Of a stretch of DNA of 64,000 bases, positions 33,599 to 45,469 are shown piece by piece. The position numbers and the translations under genes are program-made. Location of the stretch: NCBI GenBank assembly GCA_002105175.1, contig MCGE01000019.1, positions 248,001 through 312,000 of the forward strand, given 5' to 3'. This DNA is from Absidia repens. Taxonomy: Eukaryota > Mucoromycota > Mucoromycetes > Mucorales > Cunninghamellaceae. How positions within the stretch are numbered: the first letter of the stretch is position 1; each line of letters opens with the position of its first letter. Under the pieces are notes generated by a model, which did not search any database, was not told the DNA's origin, and worked only from the letters and a program-made list of their open reading frames with translations.

Positions 33599-35377
33599 CA
33601 CTGTAGGAGGGCAAGAGGAGTCAATAGATTGAAACCATGGCAAAGATGGGATATCCGCCAGTGACATCCGTTTTTCAGGTTGACGAAGAATAAGCGATGA
33701 CACTACTTGTTTCGCGTGAGAGGAAATAACTTGATCTTTGGGCCATCGGATTGTAGCTTGTACGATTTGATAAAAGAGTTGAGACAAGGAGGTACCATCA
33801 CGAGCGGAGAATGGGAGATAACTAACAAGCATCGCGTAGAGGATCACACCACAAGCCCAGGTATCGGTCAACCTTCCATCATATCCTATGCCTTGTACAA
33901 TTTCCGGTGCTGCATATTCTTCACTACCACACCGCGTTGATAGTAATGGTTGCTTTGGATCAATCACCCTAGCCAGTCCGAAATCTGATACCTTGAGTTT
34001 CAATTGGCCATTGTTTCTATACAAGAGAATATCTAATTAAAAGTAGAGACATACTGTTGTTAATCGTCTCTCCCTTTCTATGTGGCGTTTTATTTTTATT
34101 TTTATTTTTATTTTTATTTTTTGGTCACTTACTTTCCAGCTTCAAATCACGATGCACAACGTTTTTTTCGTGTATCCATTGTACTGTTGTAACGAGCTGT
34201 AGAAAGAGATCTTTGACGGTAATTTCATCCACTTGTCCAGTCGAATCCTTTGTGCCTTGTTGTTGTACAAAATCGAACAGTTCACCCCCATCGACGTATT
34301 CCAAAACTAAGCATAAATGACGTTCAATTTCCATTGTTGCCTCCAATTGGATGATGCCAGGATGTTGAAGAAACTATTGAATAAAATGAGAGAAATATTT
34401 TCAGTGAGTGTCAATGGTATACCTCTTGCCAATACACTTACCTGCAGGACTGCTACTTCACGCTCCACACTAGACTGCATCCGCAGATCTTTGAGCAATT
34501 TCGCCTTCCCAATCATTTTGATTGCTGATTTTCGATTGCCATGATTTTCATCAGTAGCCAAATATACTTTGGAGAAAGCCCCCACACCCAATAGACGATT
34601 AATTCGAAATTTCCATATCGTTTTTCCAGTCAATGTCGATTCATCGTATGTTTGAATAGCAGGTGAGAGTAAGGATTGTTGTTCACGCATTATAACTGAT
34701 CCAGTATCTGACGATGGCGGGACAGAGAGTGAGTCATTGTCTTGCAACGGGTTGTCATCTATGTCGCCTAGTAAAGGAAATTCGGATAAGTTGGGGATAT
34801 GCTGAGGAGTTGTTTGTGATTGTGTTCTAAAGGATGGCGATAGTGAAATGACCGGAATGCATGTGTCGGTATCAGAGCCAATGGGAGGAGAAGTTGGTGT
34901 TGCGGTTGGAATAAACGGCGAGATAATATCGTGTTTTGTAAATGTCGGCTGATCATCAACACACGAAGGACTTGGTAAAGGCAAAATGCGGCGTGTAAAC
35001 GGGAAGGAAGTGGTGGCATCTCTTGGAGTTCCACTGTCGAATCGAATTATTGGCGGTGGTGGTAGTGTGATTTTCGAGGGCGGTCGTTTGCATCCAGTCG
35101 TTTTGTTCCGTTTTCCATAGTCTTTGCTGTCCACTATGCCTAAGCCAATGGAAGATGTTCGACGTAAGGAGCTGTCGCCATAGACTGAATTTTTATCCTA
35201 TTGTTATTAGAAGAATTGAAGCATCAGTTGGTATTGTTAGAAACGAATAATATCAATTGTGGTTTTTACCTTGTTACAAAAAGAGTTGCAGGAATGCAGT
35301 TCGACAGTACTTGACGGCATGCTGCAGGCATTGGTAGTGGATTCAGATATTATACAATGTGACGATCGAGTAGCCAT
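33596..35377 (-). CDS. Serine/threonine protein kinase, CAMK-like
   Basis: Exons 35377-35270, 35197-34442, 34373-34133 and 34032-33596, 513 residues. A disordered Pro/Ser/Thr-rich N terminus of about 225 residues precedes a complete kinase domain: GVGAFSKVYLA (residues about 240-250), AIKMI with the catalytic Lys (about 263), HRDLKLEN (Asp about 364), DFGLA (about 385), GSEEYAAPEIVQGIGYDGR and DTWACGVILYAMLVSYLPFS. The domain ends almost at the C terminus, with no further module. The activation-segment wording is closest to fungal CAMK-group kinases of the Kin/Prr kind; substrate unknown. An A run of 28 (33567-33594) lies just past the stop. All catalytic residues are present, so it should be active. 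Confidence 0.88.
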
Positions 35378-35564
35378 ATCGTTGAGGGAATGATTTATAC
35401 AAAGATGGAGAAGAGAGATATTAGATAAGATGGAGAATGTGTAAGAGACAGGAGAAAGTGGTAAAAATAAAAAACAAAAAACAAAATAATCAAAAATGAG
35501 ACATAAAGGGGAATAAATACAAAAGAAAGCGAGAAGGAAAAATAAAAAAGGGAAGAGAATGGGA

Positions 35565-37139
35565 TTATACTATAGATCCATTGACACCAGGTCCATTTGA
35601 TGAATCACCATCTTCGTTATATTCCTTTCCACGGAAGTTTTGCTTGCACAAAGGACATAAATTATTCAAACCAAGCCATTCATGGACACAATCTTTATGG
35701 AAGTGATGTTCGCACCTAAAATTAAATGATATATACAAATGAAGCAAGCAATAAGGACAATGAATATACAACAAATAAAAAGGATATATTCAACTTACCA
35801 TAATTTACATATCAGATCTCCGGTTTCGTATTCAGATAAACAAATAGAGCACATTGCATCGTCCGAGCAGCTAATTGTGATAGACGGATAGGATTTCGTT
35901 TCAACGCTGCTCTTGTTCTTTCTGCTGAATCGGGACATGAGTCGACGAGACCAGGATGATGATGATGACCGAGATTTTTTTTGCGTGTAAATTTGTTGCG
36001 TTGTGATTGTTGTTGCTGTTGTCGTACCGGATTCATTCTCTTGTGGTGCTTGATATTTGAATGTTGGAATCTTGAGTATTTCTTCTTGACTAGCACCGGC
36101 TGTCATTCCAGGGACATCGGTGATGTTTAATAAACGTAATATCACTAACAAATAAGCAAGTTAGTCAGTAAGCTGTCCTCTTTTTGTTGAAAATAGAAAG
36201 GGATCGTGCATGAATATTTTTTTTTATACCTAAAACACATGGTAAACAAAAGATCACCGATGCACATAAGATGACAGGAATAAGAATAACAAGGTATCCC
36301 AAAATCACAAATGCCATGATAGTAAAATAGAAGCCAGAAGCCAAGTAAGGACAATTGTCTGATGTGAAGACGAGGTAATTTCCCACAATAAACCAAAGGA
36401 TACCAAATAAATCTAACATCGATTTCAATCTATCATATGGGGGCGGGAGTTAATAATACTATAGTCTATCAAACGACTGTTGGTACTTACCTTTGGGTCC
36501 ATTCTTTGACAGTACTATCGTTATCATTTATTCGAGGAGTGTTGGGAGGTGATGAAATTCCTGGTGTAACTGCAGTAGGATGATTTGGCGCTGACGTTGA
36601 AGGTGACAATGAGGAAGGGGAAGAGCCTTCAGTGGGTCTGGATGAAGTCGCTAATCGTAGTTGGTATCTATTTTGAATTTGGCGCTGCCTTTGTTCTTGT
36701 TGCTGTTGTTGTTGTCGTTGTAAAAAGCTAGGACGTGTAAGATATTGATACACCAAAAGCGGCAAAAGAAGTCCAGCACGTACAGTGTAAATAATAAGAT
36801 AGGTTTCCAAAGGTTTGTCACAAGTATCGTTTTGGTATATTACAAGAATGGCAATGGACACTATGATCTACCATAAAACGAAGTAAGATGTTAATTCATT
36901 TTATTCATACTACAATGCTCTTTCGTTGTCTTCTTTTTTCTTCATACTTGTGATACAATAAAAAAGACGGAAGTAACCAGCATGAATTTACTTGCCCTAG
37001 AGATGTTTTGCCATGAGCTTCGAAGGAAGTGTAAACCATTCGTTCGCACGGTTGTCCCGGAAGGTGAAGGTATATCATTACGTTGTATGTATGCTGGTTC
37101 CGATGGTGATATTGGTGATTGCGCTTGCGTTGAAGCCAT
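35565..37139 (-). CDS. Membrane RING-H2 finger protein, probable E3 ubiquitin ligase
   Basis: Exons 37139-36948, 36867-36491, 36429-36230, 36144-35799 and 35715-35565, 421 residues. Four hydrophobic segments: FMLVTSVFFIVSQIIVSIAI, LIIYTVRAGLLLPLLVYQYL, MLDLFGILWFIVGNYLVF and FVILGYLVILIPVILCASV. A Gln/Arg-rich and Ser/Pro-rich loop sits between the second and third. After a Ser/Lys-rich cytosolic stretch comes a C-terminal RING-H2: CSICLSEYETGD, CEHHFHKDCVHEWL and CPLCKQNF. This build (several membrane passes, then a C-terminal RING-H2) is that of plant and fungal membrane E3 ligases. Target unknown. The last intron splits the RING between its second and third ligand pairs. Confidence 0.87.
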
Positions 37140-37419
37140 GGAAAGACAATAATAAAAGAAGGGAAAAAAAAGGGAAAAAAAATAAATAAGGCGAAAGAAA
37201 GGTATATTTATTTATTTTTTGGTACAATCTTCAAAAAATCAGTGATGATGGAAAGGTTACACAAAGTGCCCGCCCACCCTTAAAGAAAGATAATCTAAAA
37301 CTACGACTGATTATACCAAAACACTAAAAGTAAAGAAACTAAAAACTAAAAACTAAAAACTACAATACTATTTGATAATAAATTGATTCTAATAAACTAT
37401 AAATCATAAATCAAGAAAA
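37140..37419. other. Short spacer between RING gene start and YeiH-type gene stop
   Basis: Contains repeated AAAACTA units at about 37322-37363, read as TAGTTTT on the coding strand, directly after the stop of the transporter gene. Confidence 0.4.
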
Positions 37420-39270
37420 TTACATCTTTGTAAAAGCCAACCAAGCCAACAGAGCAGTGACAACAATATCCACCAATTGAGCTAAAAGATACAAAACACA
37501 CAGTTTACCCAGACTTCGGATATTTTGCTTCAATTCACCCATTTTAAGGCCTAGTCCAATACTGACAAACGATAAAGTAGAGAAATATTCTGACACGTAA
37601 AAGCAATAATTCTTGACCAATGTACGCTCATCTTGACCCCCAGGAATCACAGTGTTGAATAAAATGGCGGTGATGATAAAACCGAGGACGAATTTCGGAA
37701 ATCGTTTCCATAGTAAGATATATGCCTTTTCCTGCTTCTTCATTGTTTTGCTGATGGGTCTAGTATAATCGCTTTTTCGTCTATTTTCAATTGATTCGAG
37801 AGCAATAGCATTGTCACCATCACCACCGACGTTGTCGTTGTTGTGATATTCATGATCATTGAGGTTTTCATTGTTGGGTTGCAAGTGTTCTTGTTCTTCT
37901 AAATAAGCTTGACGTAATTCATACTGAGTCCAAAGCCACGCCATAGCGACAGATAAGGGTCCAATCAGTACATTTTGCATCATCTTGACCACAGCTGCAG
38001 TTGAAATGGCTTGAGGATCATTGTAAATACTAGCGGAAGCAATCACTGCACCAGTTGAGTCCACACAACCGCCAAACCAGGCACCCGCCACATTTGGATC
38101 AAATGCTAAGCTTTTGGCAATATAAGGCAGAGCGATAATACTTGGTATAGTAAATATAGAAATCTATTGAGGGAAATAGATTATATCAGTTAATAATGAA
38201 GTTTATTAACCTATGCATCTAAATATTTATACTTACAATGGCAATTGGCATGTCAGTCTTGTGGTTTGCCCCTAAGTATTTAAATATAAAACCTGTGTTA
38301 AACACTTCACGTCATGAAATGCATCATTGTCCTTTTACCTAAAGCTGAACCAAGAGCAATGGCTGCAGAAGAACCACATATAAAGGTAGCACCCGACATT
38401 ATGATGGAAGTTTGTTTATCGATATCCAGCCAACGCCAACCAATAAAGGCTACCAACATGAAGAGAGTAGGAGTATCAATCCAACTGACAAACAAAGCCC
38501 GAGGAGCCAAGGGCTTCAGCACAGAGATGTCAATACAAAGTAATACCAAACTGATAGCAATATATAATTCTGTCTGTTGAGCAATCTTGATCCAAGGCGG
38601 TAAGGGTTGATTCTTATCTTTTTGTAAATAGGACAACACATTGCGCAGAAGACATCCTAAAATAATGGCCCAGATGGATGCCCCAAGACTTGCTTGATGA
38701 AGCACAGCTACAAAAGTAAAAATGACATCAGATGGCGTGATATGCAATTTTGTACAAAATATAGAGCCTTAGTATATTTTTTATATTACCATTGCTTGCC
38801 AACATATTGCTAATCAAGGCCACAAAAAAGACAGCTACATAGCCAATAGGAAATACTTGCCAGTGAGTAGGTTGATAAAGAGCCATGGCTAACCAAAGCA
38901 ATCCTCCCATAACAAAGAAGAGTACAATTAGGCCGTAGTTTCCAGGGTTGGCAAAGGTCAAAAAAGGATTTTTGTCCCATGGTTCAAATACAGGAGACGG
39001 AATTCCTCTAAGTACGGCGGCAGTAACACCACCAAATAATATAAACCCAATCCAACAAGCCATCCATTCTTCAGTATTCCACCACATTAACCAGGGTTTC
39101 CATTTTTCGAAGGTTGGTTGATCAAGTTTCGTTGCTATGGATGTTCCCTCAGTGACAGTCGTCGGCCCAGCACGAGTATTGGTACTGCTTGAAGATCCAC
39201 CAGTCGCAATGTGAGTTGGTACGACTGCATCCTTTACTTTGTTTCGTATTCCAAGATTTTCTTCGTCCAT
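37420..39270 (-). CDS. YeiH-type (putative sulfate exporter family) membrane transporter
   Basis: Exons 39270-38790, 38707-38339, 38271-38237 and 38163-37420, 542 residues. About ten or more membrane segments. Family-type motifs: IMSGATFICGSSAAIALGSA and DPNVAGAWFGGCVDSTGAVI, and a final helix pair (FSTLSFVSIGLGLKMGELKQ, LYLLAQLVDIVVTALLAWLA). These correspond to the conserved hypothetical protein 698 / YeiH (PSE) family, which is mainly bacterial. Differences from bacterial members are a longer, Ser/Thr-rich N terminus and an acidic Asn-rich cytosolic loop (EEQEHLQPNNENLNDHE). Substrate unproven. The start 39270 was chosen because the upstream ATG-like extension translates T tracts into poly-Phe. 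Confidence 0.8.
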
Positions 39271-40022
39271 GTTGATAGTTGACTTTTTTGTTGCTGGAGC
39301 AATAGAAAAGTAGACAGGGAGAAAAAAAAAAAAAAAAGGAAAAAAAAAATGAAATCCCGCTTTCTGCCTGGGCCTGTCAACCGTTACAATAGATTGGTCA
39401 GAAATTTCTTTGGTAGGCATCGTCTCAATTTATTAAGGAAAACTACACAAGGGTCCCCTCATGGATGGATAACAGATTTTGAGTGTAACACTTATTAAAC
39501 ATCTGATCATCTTGAGACCATGATTTTTTATGTTAGTTTCATTTAATTTTTATAAATGCTCAATGCTAATGCTATAATATCAGTTTAATTCGTAAGAGTT
39601 AAATTTGAATTCATCATTGGTCATTGGTGATAGATCTTTTTGATCAATCAATGAATCGAGTGTTATTCCTTATCTCCATGGTTAGTGGTAATGAAATCCC
39701 GCTGCCCTTGAATGGCCGTGGGAGAAAATGGTCCGTATAAGCGATTTGATTGGCTAACTTTACTAACCGATCAAAATTTTTTTTATCATTGCTTTTTTCA
39801 TTATTATTTTATCTGTAAAATCGCGCGATCTCTTTTCCTCTCTCTCTTTCTTTTTCCCTTTTTATTTTTCATTCTTTGTATATTCTCTATCTTTCTTTCT
39901 TATTTACTTGCTTTAATTTTTTTTTTATTGTCACCTCACTTTCTCATCTTTTCTTCGTTTTTATATCTTTTTCCTCTTTGTCTTTCCTATCAACTGGTTA
40001 CTGATTTTTTTTGAAATTCGCC
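39271..40022. promoter_or_regulatory. Divergent promoter region with a duplicated 14-mer
   Basis: Lies between the YeiH-type transporter (-) and a GATA factor (+). AATGAAATCCCGCT occurs at 39348-39361 and again at 39690-39703, same orientation, 342 bp apart. The last 180 bp before the GATA ATG are almost pure pyrimidine. No coding signal. Confidence 0.55.
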
Positions 40023-41381
40023 ATGGTACAAGAAACACATCAACTTGTTATACCCTGTAGCCAGTGTCAAACACCTTTCACTTCACTGGATTGGAAAACG
40101 GAACTGTGCAATCAATGTCAAACAGAGGTCCCATCAACTCCATCATCTCAACCTGAAGATTCTTTTGCCGTTTCTGTTAAAGAAGATACCTCCATTAGCT
40201 GTGCAAACTGTCATACAAATACAACTCCTCTTTGGCGCCGGGATGCTGATGGCAAGAATATCTGCAATGCCTGTGGGCTTTATTACAAACTACACATGAC
40301 CCATCGCCCTGTCACCATGATGAGGTCTGTTATCAAGCGGCGAAAACGAGGCTCCGAAAAGAAGAAGGACCATGATACCGACCACAAAAAAATCAAATCC
40401 GCTCCGACAATCAAGATGGTACACACCATTCCTCCACTCCCCGCTGCTCCTACTGCTCCTACTGCTCCTACTGCTCCTACTGTTCCCACTGCTCCCACGG
40501 CTCCTATTGTTCCTATTGCTTCTCCTGCTGCTGCAATCACAACATCCGCTCAACATCAGCCCCCACAGCCAAAATCACCACATCATCAGCATCAGCATCA
40601 GCATCATCATCATCACCATCAATATCAACAACATCAATTCAAAAAAACAATGGATAATACCAAATTACCATCATTAGCGAAACCACTATGTGCACCATTC
40701 GATTCCGCAACATCAGTGATATCCACGCCAACCACTTTATATGCATCATCGTCATCCGCCTCGTCAACCTCTTCAACGTCATCAGTACCTTCATCACCTA
40801 CCATTACGCTGTACCCTCACCATCATTCATCTCTTCATCATGTCGCACCCACGACTTTACCTCTTCAATCATCAGGTGGACCATGTCAACATGTACAGGA
40901 ACAGCACGAAAAACGACACTATTTACAACAGGAGGTCAATAGACTTACTCAACTGTTATCTGAAACGGTAGCCATGTTATCATCAATAGATAAGGTTTTA
41001 CAAGACTCTCCGGCAACATCCCCATGCTCTCAATGTAAACGCCCACCACAGGAACAACAGGTTGCACAATCTCTCTTATCTCTGGCTCAGTCACCACCTG
41101 TCGCCACCAACACCACCACAACTTCAGCAGTTCCGGTCGCAGTCGTCTCCTCTTCTCCATCTCCTACTTCATCATCCTCATCATCCTCGTCATCACCAAG
41201 GACAACCACCCCTTCTACCAACGACAGCAATCTTCATCCACATTATAATCCTACTCATCAACGTAGTAGCAGCCTCCAAGATTATCCGAAATTACCACCT
41301 ATCATGATTTCCAACTCGGCATCTTCCTCTTCTTCTTTGTTACCAGCAATTACCAGTTTGCATCCACTTCCCTTAAAATAG
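40023..41381 (+). CDS. GATA-type zinc-finger transcription factor with extra N-terminal CxxC pairs
   Basis: Single exon, 452 residues. GATA finger C60-x2-C63-x17-C81-x2-C84 with TTPLWRRDADGKNICNACG and YYKLHMTHRPVTMMRSVIKR. The HRPV...VIKRRKR tail resembles fungal Sre/Fep1-type iron regulators more than AreA, but this is only a wording similarity. Before it is a second cysteine set, C12-x2-C15-x13-C29-x2-C32, with the look of a treble-clef or zinc ribbon. After the finger come repeated PTA/APT units, a His-rich run (residues about 190-210), a short coiled coil (EKRHYLQQEVNRLTQLLSE) and a CSQC pair, then Ser-rich sequence. Expected to bind GATA sites in the nucleus; regulated process unknown. 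Confidence 0.83.
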   Translation: MVQETHQLVIPCSQCQTPFTSLDWKTELCNQCQTEVPSTPSSQPEDSFAVSVKEDTSISCANCHTNTTPLWRRDADGKNICNACGLYYKLHMTHRPVTMMRSVIKRRKRGSEKKKDHDTDHKKIKSAPTIKMVHTIPPLPAAPTAPTAPTAPTVPTAPTAPIVPIASPAAAITTSAQHQPPQPKSPHHQHQHQHHHHHHQYQQHQFKKTMDNTKLPSLAKPLCAPFDSATSVISTPTTLYASSSSASSTSSTSSVPSSPTITLYPHHHSSLHHVAPTTLPLQSSGGPCQHVQEQHEKRHYLQQEVNRLTQLLSETVAMLSSIDKVLQDSPATSPCSQCKRPPQEQQVAQSLLSLAQSPPVATNTTTTSAVPVAVVSSSPSPTSSSSSSSSSPRTTTPSTNDSNLHPHYNPTHQRSSSLQDYPKLPPIMISNSASSSSSLLPAITSLHPLPLK

Positions 41382-41804
41382 TCTCCTCTCCCCCCCTTCT
41401 TTTCTTATTATTGTTTCATACATTTTTATTGTCTCATTTCCTTTACCTTTTATTATCATTGTCATTATTACTATTATTATTGCAACATCATTCATTATTA
41501 CAATACATCAATCTCTCTTCCATCAGCATATGTCAATTTAGTTCAGTTTCCGTTCATACTAGTATTTTCATCCTTCTCCCCCCCCCTCCTTTCGTTTTGT
41601 CTTCCTATTGAATCCTTTTTTTTTCCAATAAAAATGTACTTTATCCATATATTTGTCTTTGTTTCAAATGCTTACCTTTACTAGAGGTTGGAGAATACAA
41701 TAGTTTGTCTATTTGTGGGTCAATATGTGTATCTGGGTCAATATATATATGTATATATATGTATCTGAGTTAATATGTGTGTGGGTCAATATGTGTATCT
41801 GGGT

Positions 41805-41838
<34 letters not shown>

Positions 41839-42088
41839 GAGTTAATATGTTTGTGGGTCAATATGTATATCTGGGTCACACTATATTCGAGTATTTTTTT
41901 AAAACGTAAAAGAATATACAAGTGTTTTTATTTTGTGATTTTATCAATTAAGGAATGATGATGATATATACTAAGGTGATGATAAACAAAATGTGTAAAA
42001 CATAACAATGGAGAATATAAATGAGGGGATGATAAAAATGAGAAGTATAAACTAATATAAAAAAAGCTAAAAACCAAAGAAGTTGAAT
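41382..42088. other. Convergent intergenic region
   Basis: Between the 3' ends of the GATA gene (+) and asparagine synthetase (-). AATAAAA near 41628 is a likely polyadenylation signal of the GATA gene. A minisatellite occupies 41703-41880 (separate entry). Confidence 0.45.
41703..41880. repeat. Minisatellite, GGGTCAATATGTGTATCTG units with TA runs
   Basis: About 70-80-bp units, just over two copies: GGGTCAATATGTGTATCT, GGGTCAATATATATA, a TA run, ATCTGAGTTAATATGT, then the same again. The TA runs differ in length between units, as expected from slippage. Confidence 0.8.
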
Positions 42089-44130
42089 TTATTCTTTCAA
42101 AGCTTCATCATGCACACCTTGAGCACGTCCAGAGGGATCTTCAGGGCAACCCCATTCAGCCTTGGGAATCCATCGAACCACACTGGCGGTACAAGCTTCT
42201 TGAGGATACCATTGTTCAAACATAGTACGGTACATATAAGCTTCCTTGGTGGTGGGTGTATCCTTGGTCCATTTTGATCCAGCCGATGCAAATTCTTCAT
42301 CTGATACCTTGGTCAAAGACACTTCCTTAAGCGTATCAATCCAGCTGTAGCCAACACCATCAGAGAATTGTTCCTTTTGACGCCACAAGACATGATCGGG
42401 TAAGTAAGGCTTGGCAGTAGGATCATCCGAGGTATCAAACGCCTTGCGCACAATATACTTTTCCATACGGCCTTGACTCTTGTTGGGCATCTTGTCCTTG
42501 GGGTCAATGTTCATTGCCACTTCTAAGAATTCCTTGTCCAGGAAGGGAACACGGGCTTCCAAACCCCAGGCCATAGTGGATTTGTTGGCACGGAGACAAT
42601 CAGAGGTATGCAAGTTCTTGACACGGGTCACAGTTTCTTCATGGAAGCTCTTCGCATCAGGGGCATAATGGAAGTACAAATAGCCACCGAAGACTTCGTC
42701 AGCACCTATAGAATAAATAAAACAAATGTGAGTATTTAATTCGAACGGTTCAGAATAAAGTCCTCTTTAATATTACCTTCACCAGACAACACCATCTTGA
42801 CACCAGTGGCTTTGATCTTGCGAGACAACAAATACATAGGTGTGGAGGCACGGATCGTGGTAACGTCATAGGTTTCCAAATGATAGATCACATCGCTGAC
42901 AGCATCCAAGGCTTCCTGAATTGTGAAAGTGAATTCGTGATGAATGGTCTTCAAATGCTTGGCGACATCACGGGCAGCGATCAAATCAGGAGAACCAGGA
43001 AGACCAATAGAGAACGAGTGAAGACGAGGCCATAAAGTAGATGCACCTATATAAATATATAAGTATATATATATTATCGTTAGAAATACGTTTCTTCATC
43101 CAGTTCTGCCACACAAGCTTTTCTAATACTTACGTTCGTCATCATCGGTAGAACTAGAAGCAATCTTGTCAGTTTCGCGAGCAGCAATGGCAGCAATCAA
43201 AGAAGAATCCAAACCACCAGACAACAAAACACCGTAGGGCACTTCAGCCATCAAACGCTTACGAACGGCCTTTTCCAAAGATTCACGCACCAACTTGAGA
43301 TCGACAGGAGTGGTAGGCACGCGAGATTCTTCCCACCAGGAAGGATTGAACCAACGAGTTGTTTCACCGGTATCAGAATCGTAAACGTGACCAGGAGGGA
43401 AGGCCAAGATTTTGTCACAATCTTCGTTCAATGATTTGAGTTCAGAGGCAAAGTAGACAGTACCAGGCATTTTGGAATCCCAACCATAGTAAAGAGTGGT
43501 AATACCGATAGGATCACGAGCGGCAATCACTCGGTTACGCTTCTTGTCCAATAAAACAAAAGAGAACATACCATCCAAGTGTTGAACAAGATCCTTATCC
43601 ATTTCCTTGTACTATAAAATAACCAAAAGGTGAGTCTATTGTATCATGTCCAGTCCAGTGTCTTTTCCGTTTGTATACCTACCATATGCATAATGACTTC
43701 ACAATCGGAATGAGTCTTGAATTCATATTCGTTTTTCAAGTTGGCACGAAGTTGCTTGTGGTTGTAGATTTCACCATTGACACAGAGAATAAGGTTGTCG
43801 TCATCACTTACTAAAGGCTGGGCACCAGTATCTATCAATCGACGTGAGGATTAGTATCGAAATATTAACAAGACGCAACTAGTTTTCGAGCCTTACCAAC
43901 ACCAACAATAGCAAGACGTTCATGAGCAAGGATAGTGCTGTTGGCAGTCATACAACCAGACCAGTCGGGACCACGATGTCTAATCCTAAAGGGTTCAACA
44001 AAAATGATAATCAGTATTCTGTGAACTTGCTTTGAGGTGTCTTGACTTACTTCTTGGAGAGATACAAAGCGCGAGAGCGGAATTCTTCCACATCACCTTG
44101 GTAGTTGTAACAAGCAAAGATACCACACAT
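42089..44130 (-). CDS. ASN1: Asparagine synthetase (glutamine-hydrolysing)
   Basis: Six exons, 44130-44051, 43985-43897, 43831-43683, 43611-43134, 43046-42777 and 42705-42089, 560 residues. It makes Asn from Asp, ATP and Gln in the cytosol. The start MCGIFACYN leaves Cys2 as the class II amidotransferase nucleophile after Met removal. [18 protein letters not shown] and HSDCEVIMH complete the glutaminase half. The synthetase half has [14 protein letters not shown] (PP-loop), [45 protein letters not shown] and a C terminus rich in conserved Trp and Pro. Length matches eukaryotic ASNS. Every key residue is present. Which of the yeast paralogues (ASN1/ASN2) it equals cannot be said. Confidence 0.95.
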
Positions 44131-45469
44131 AATGAATATATATAAAATTAAAGTAAATAAATAAATAAAAAGAAAAAGATGGAACGAAAAAAATTTAGGG
44201 ATTTTATAACAAGGATAATCAGAGCGGTGGTTAAATTCATTTCTTTTTTTGACAGAACCCATATAGAATTATAAACCCTTCTCATGGCTTTGTCTACCAT
44301 TATCCCTTTATATCAAAAGAATCAACTAGATAGATGTCTATTATATTGAATGCGTTTTTTTTCGATATGAACATAGTAAAGGTCTTGAGTACAATGGCTT
44401 TTGTATATGAAGCGTGCACTGCAAACTGGAACACCAAGTTGAGTCATCTACAAAGGTTTCCATTTTTGTATAGCTTATCGAGTTTCCTGTTTCTTGATTT
44501 TTCATCCCCAGACGGCCTTACCCCTCATTCCCAGAAAAATGCACTAACCAATCATAGCACACTACAATGATTTTTTTCCGTAACGTTTTCTCTTGAAAAT
44601 GAGAAAAATATCATTGTGATAAGTACACATTTGAGACATATTCTATAAGCCATTATATTGATTTATACTCATCATTATTTTATTTTTTCACTTGAGCATC
44701 ATCTGCAGAAATATGGATTGTTCTTGAAGACATCAACCAAATGACTCACGCTTTCTATATATGGTCATCGTCGGAATCTTGCATGTTTATCTTGATTTTC
44801 TTTTTTCGCTTTCCTTAGCTTTGTACTAGCTCGTCTGTGCTTAAAAAATATATCGGGGCAAATCGATCTTCAATTGTATTGTATATAAAAAAATCGCATG
44901 AATTCGCTGGTATGGAAATTGGGAAACCTTCGTTGACATACTGTATATACTATATTATGTTCCCAAAAACAATAATACAGTATTTTTTTTTTCATACATC
45001 CACTCTGCCTGACATTACATTGAATTTTATTCCTTCTCTTTTTTTTCCACCTCTCTGCTATGATATATGAACTATATTGTCACTTCAAAGCTCTTTTACA
45101 TATTCTTCAAACCATACATCATCGCATCATATCGTAACAGTTTATGTTTGCCAAATCATGAGTGCAAAACAACTTCACGTTAATAGGAAGGTTAGATGGA
45201 CATTGTCGAAAAAGCGGAACGTCACACGTCGAGATTTTGCTAACATTCGTCTTTGCCATTATAGGAAATGCCTCTAGGATACTGTACATCACTATGAGTG
45301 GTTGTCGCTGAGGCAAAAATGATACAACTACAGTACTACATAAGAAAAAATGATCCATACAATTATAGATATCATAGATTTTATCTTCTCCTTCTAGTTG
45401 CCAATGAAATGCTTTGGATACAACTGACAAGGTAGCAACGGTAACGCCCATGCTCACTATATAAAAGGT
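44131..45469. other. Intergenic; no gene supported
   Basis: Promoter of asparagine synthetase plus AT-rich DNA. Short open stretches (44334-44570, 45077-45277, 45457-45119) have no protein-like signal. ACAGTAC motifs near 45331 may belong to the flank of the next repeat copy. Confidence 0.35.

Noticed and set aside
39271..39420. Longer N terminus for the YeiH-type transporter from 39420
   Set aside because: It translates T tracts to poly-Phe and looks like an untranslated leader; the protein reads naturally from 39270.
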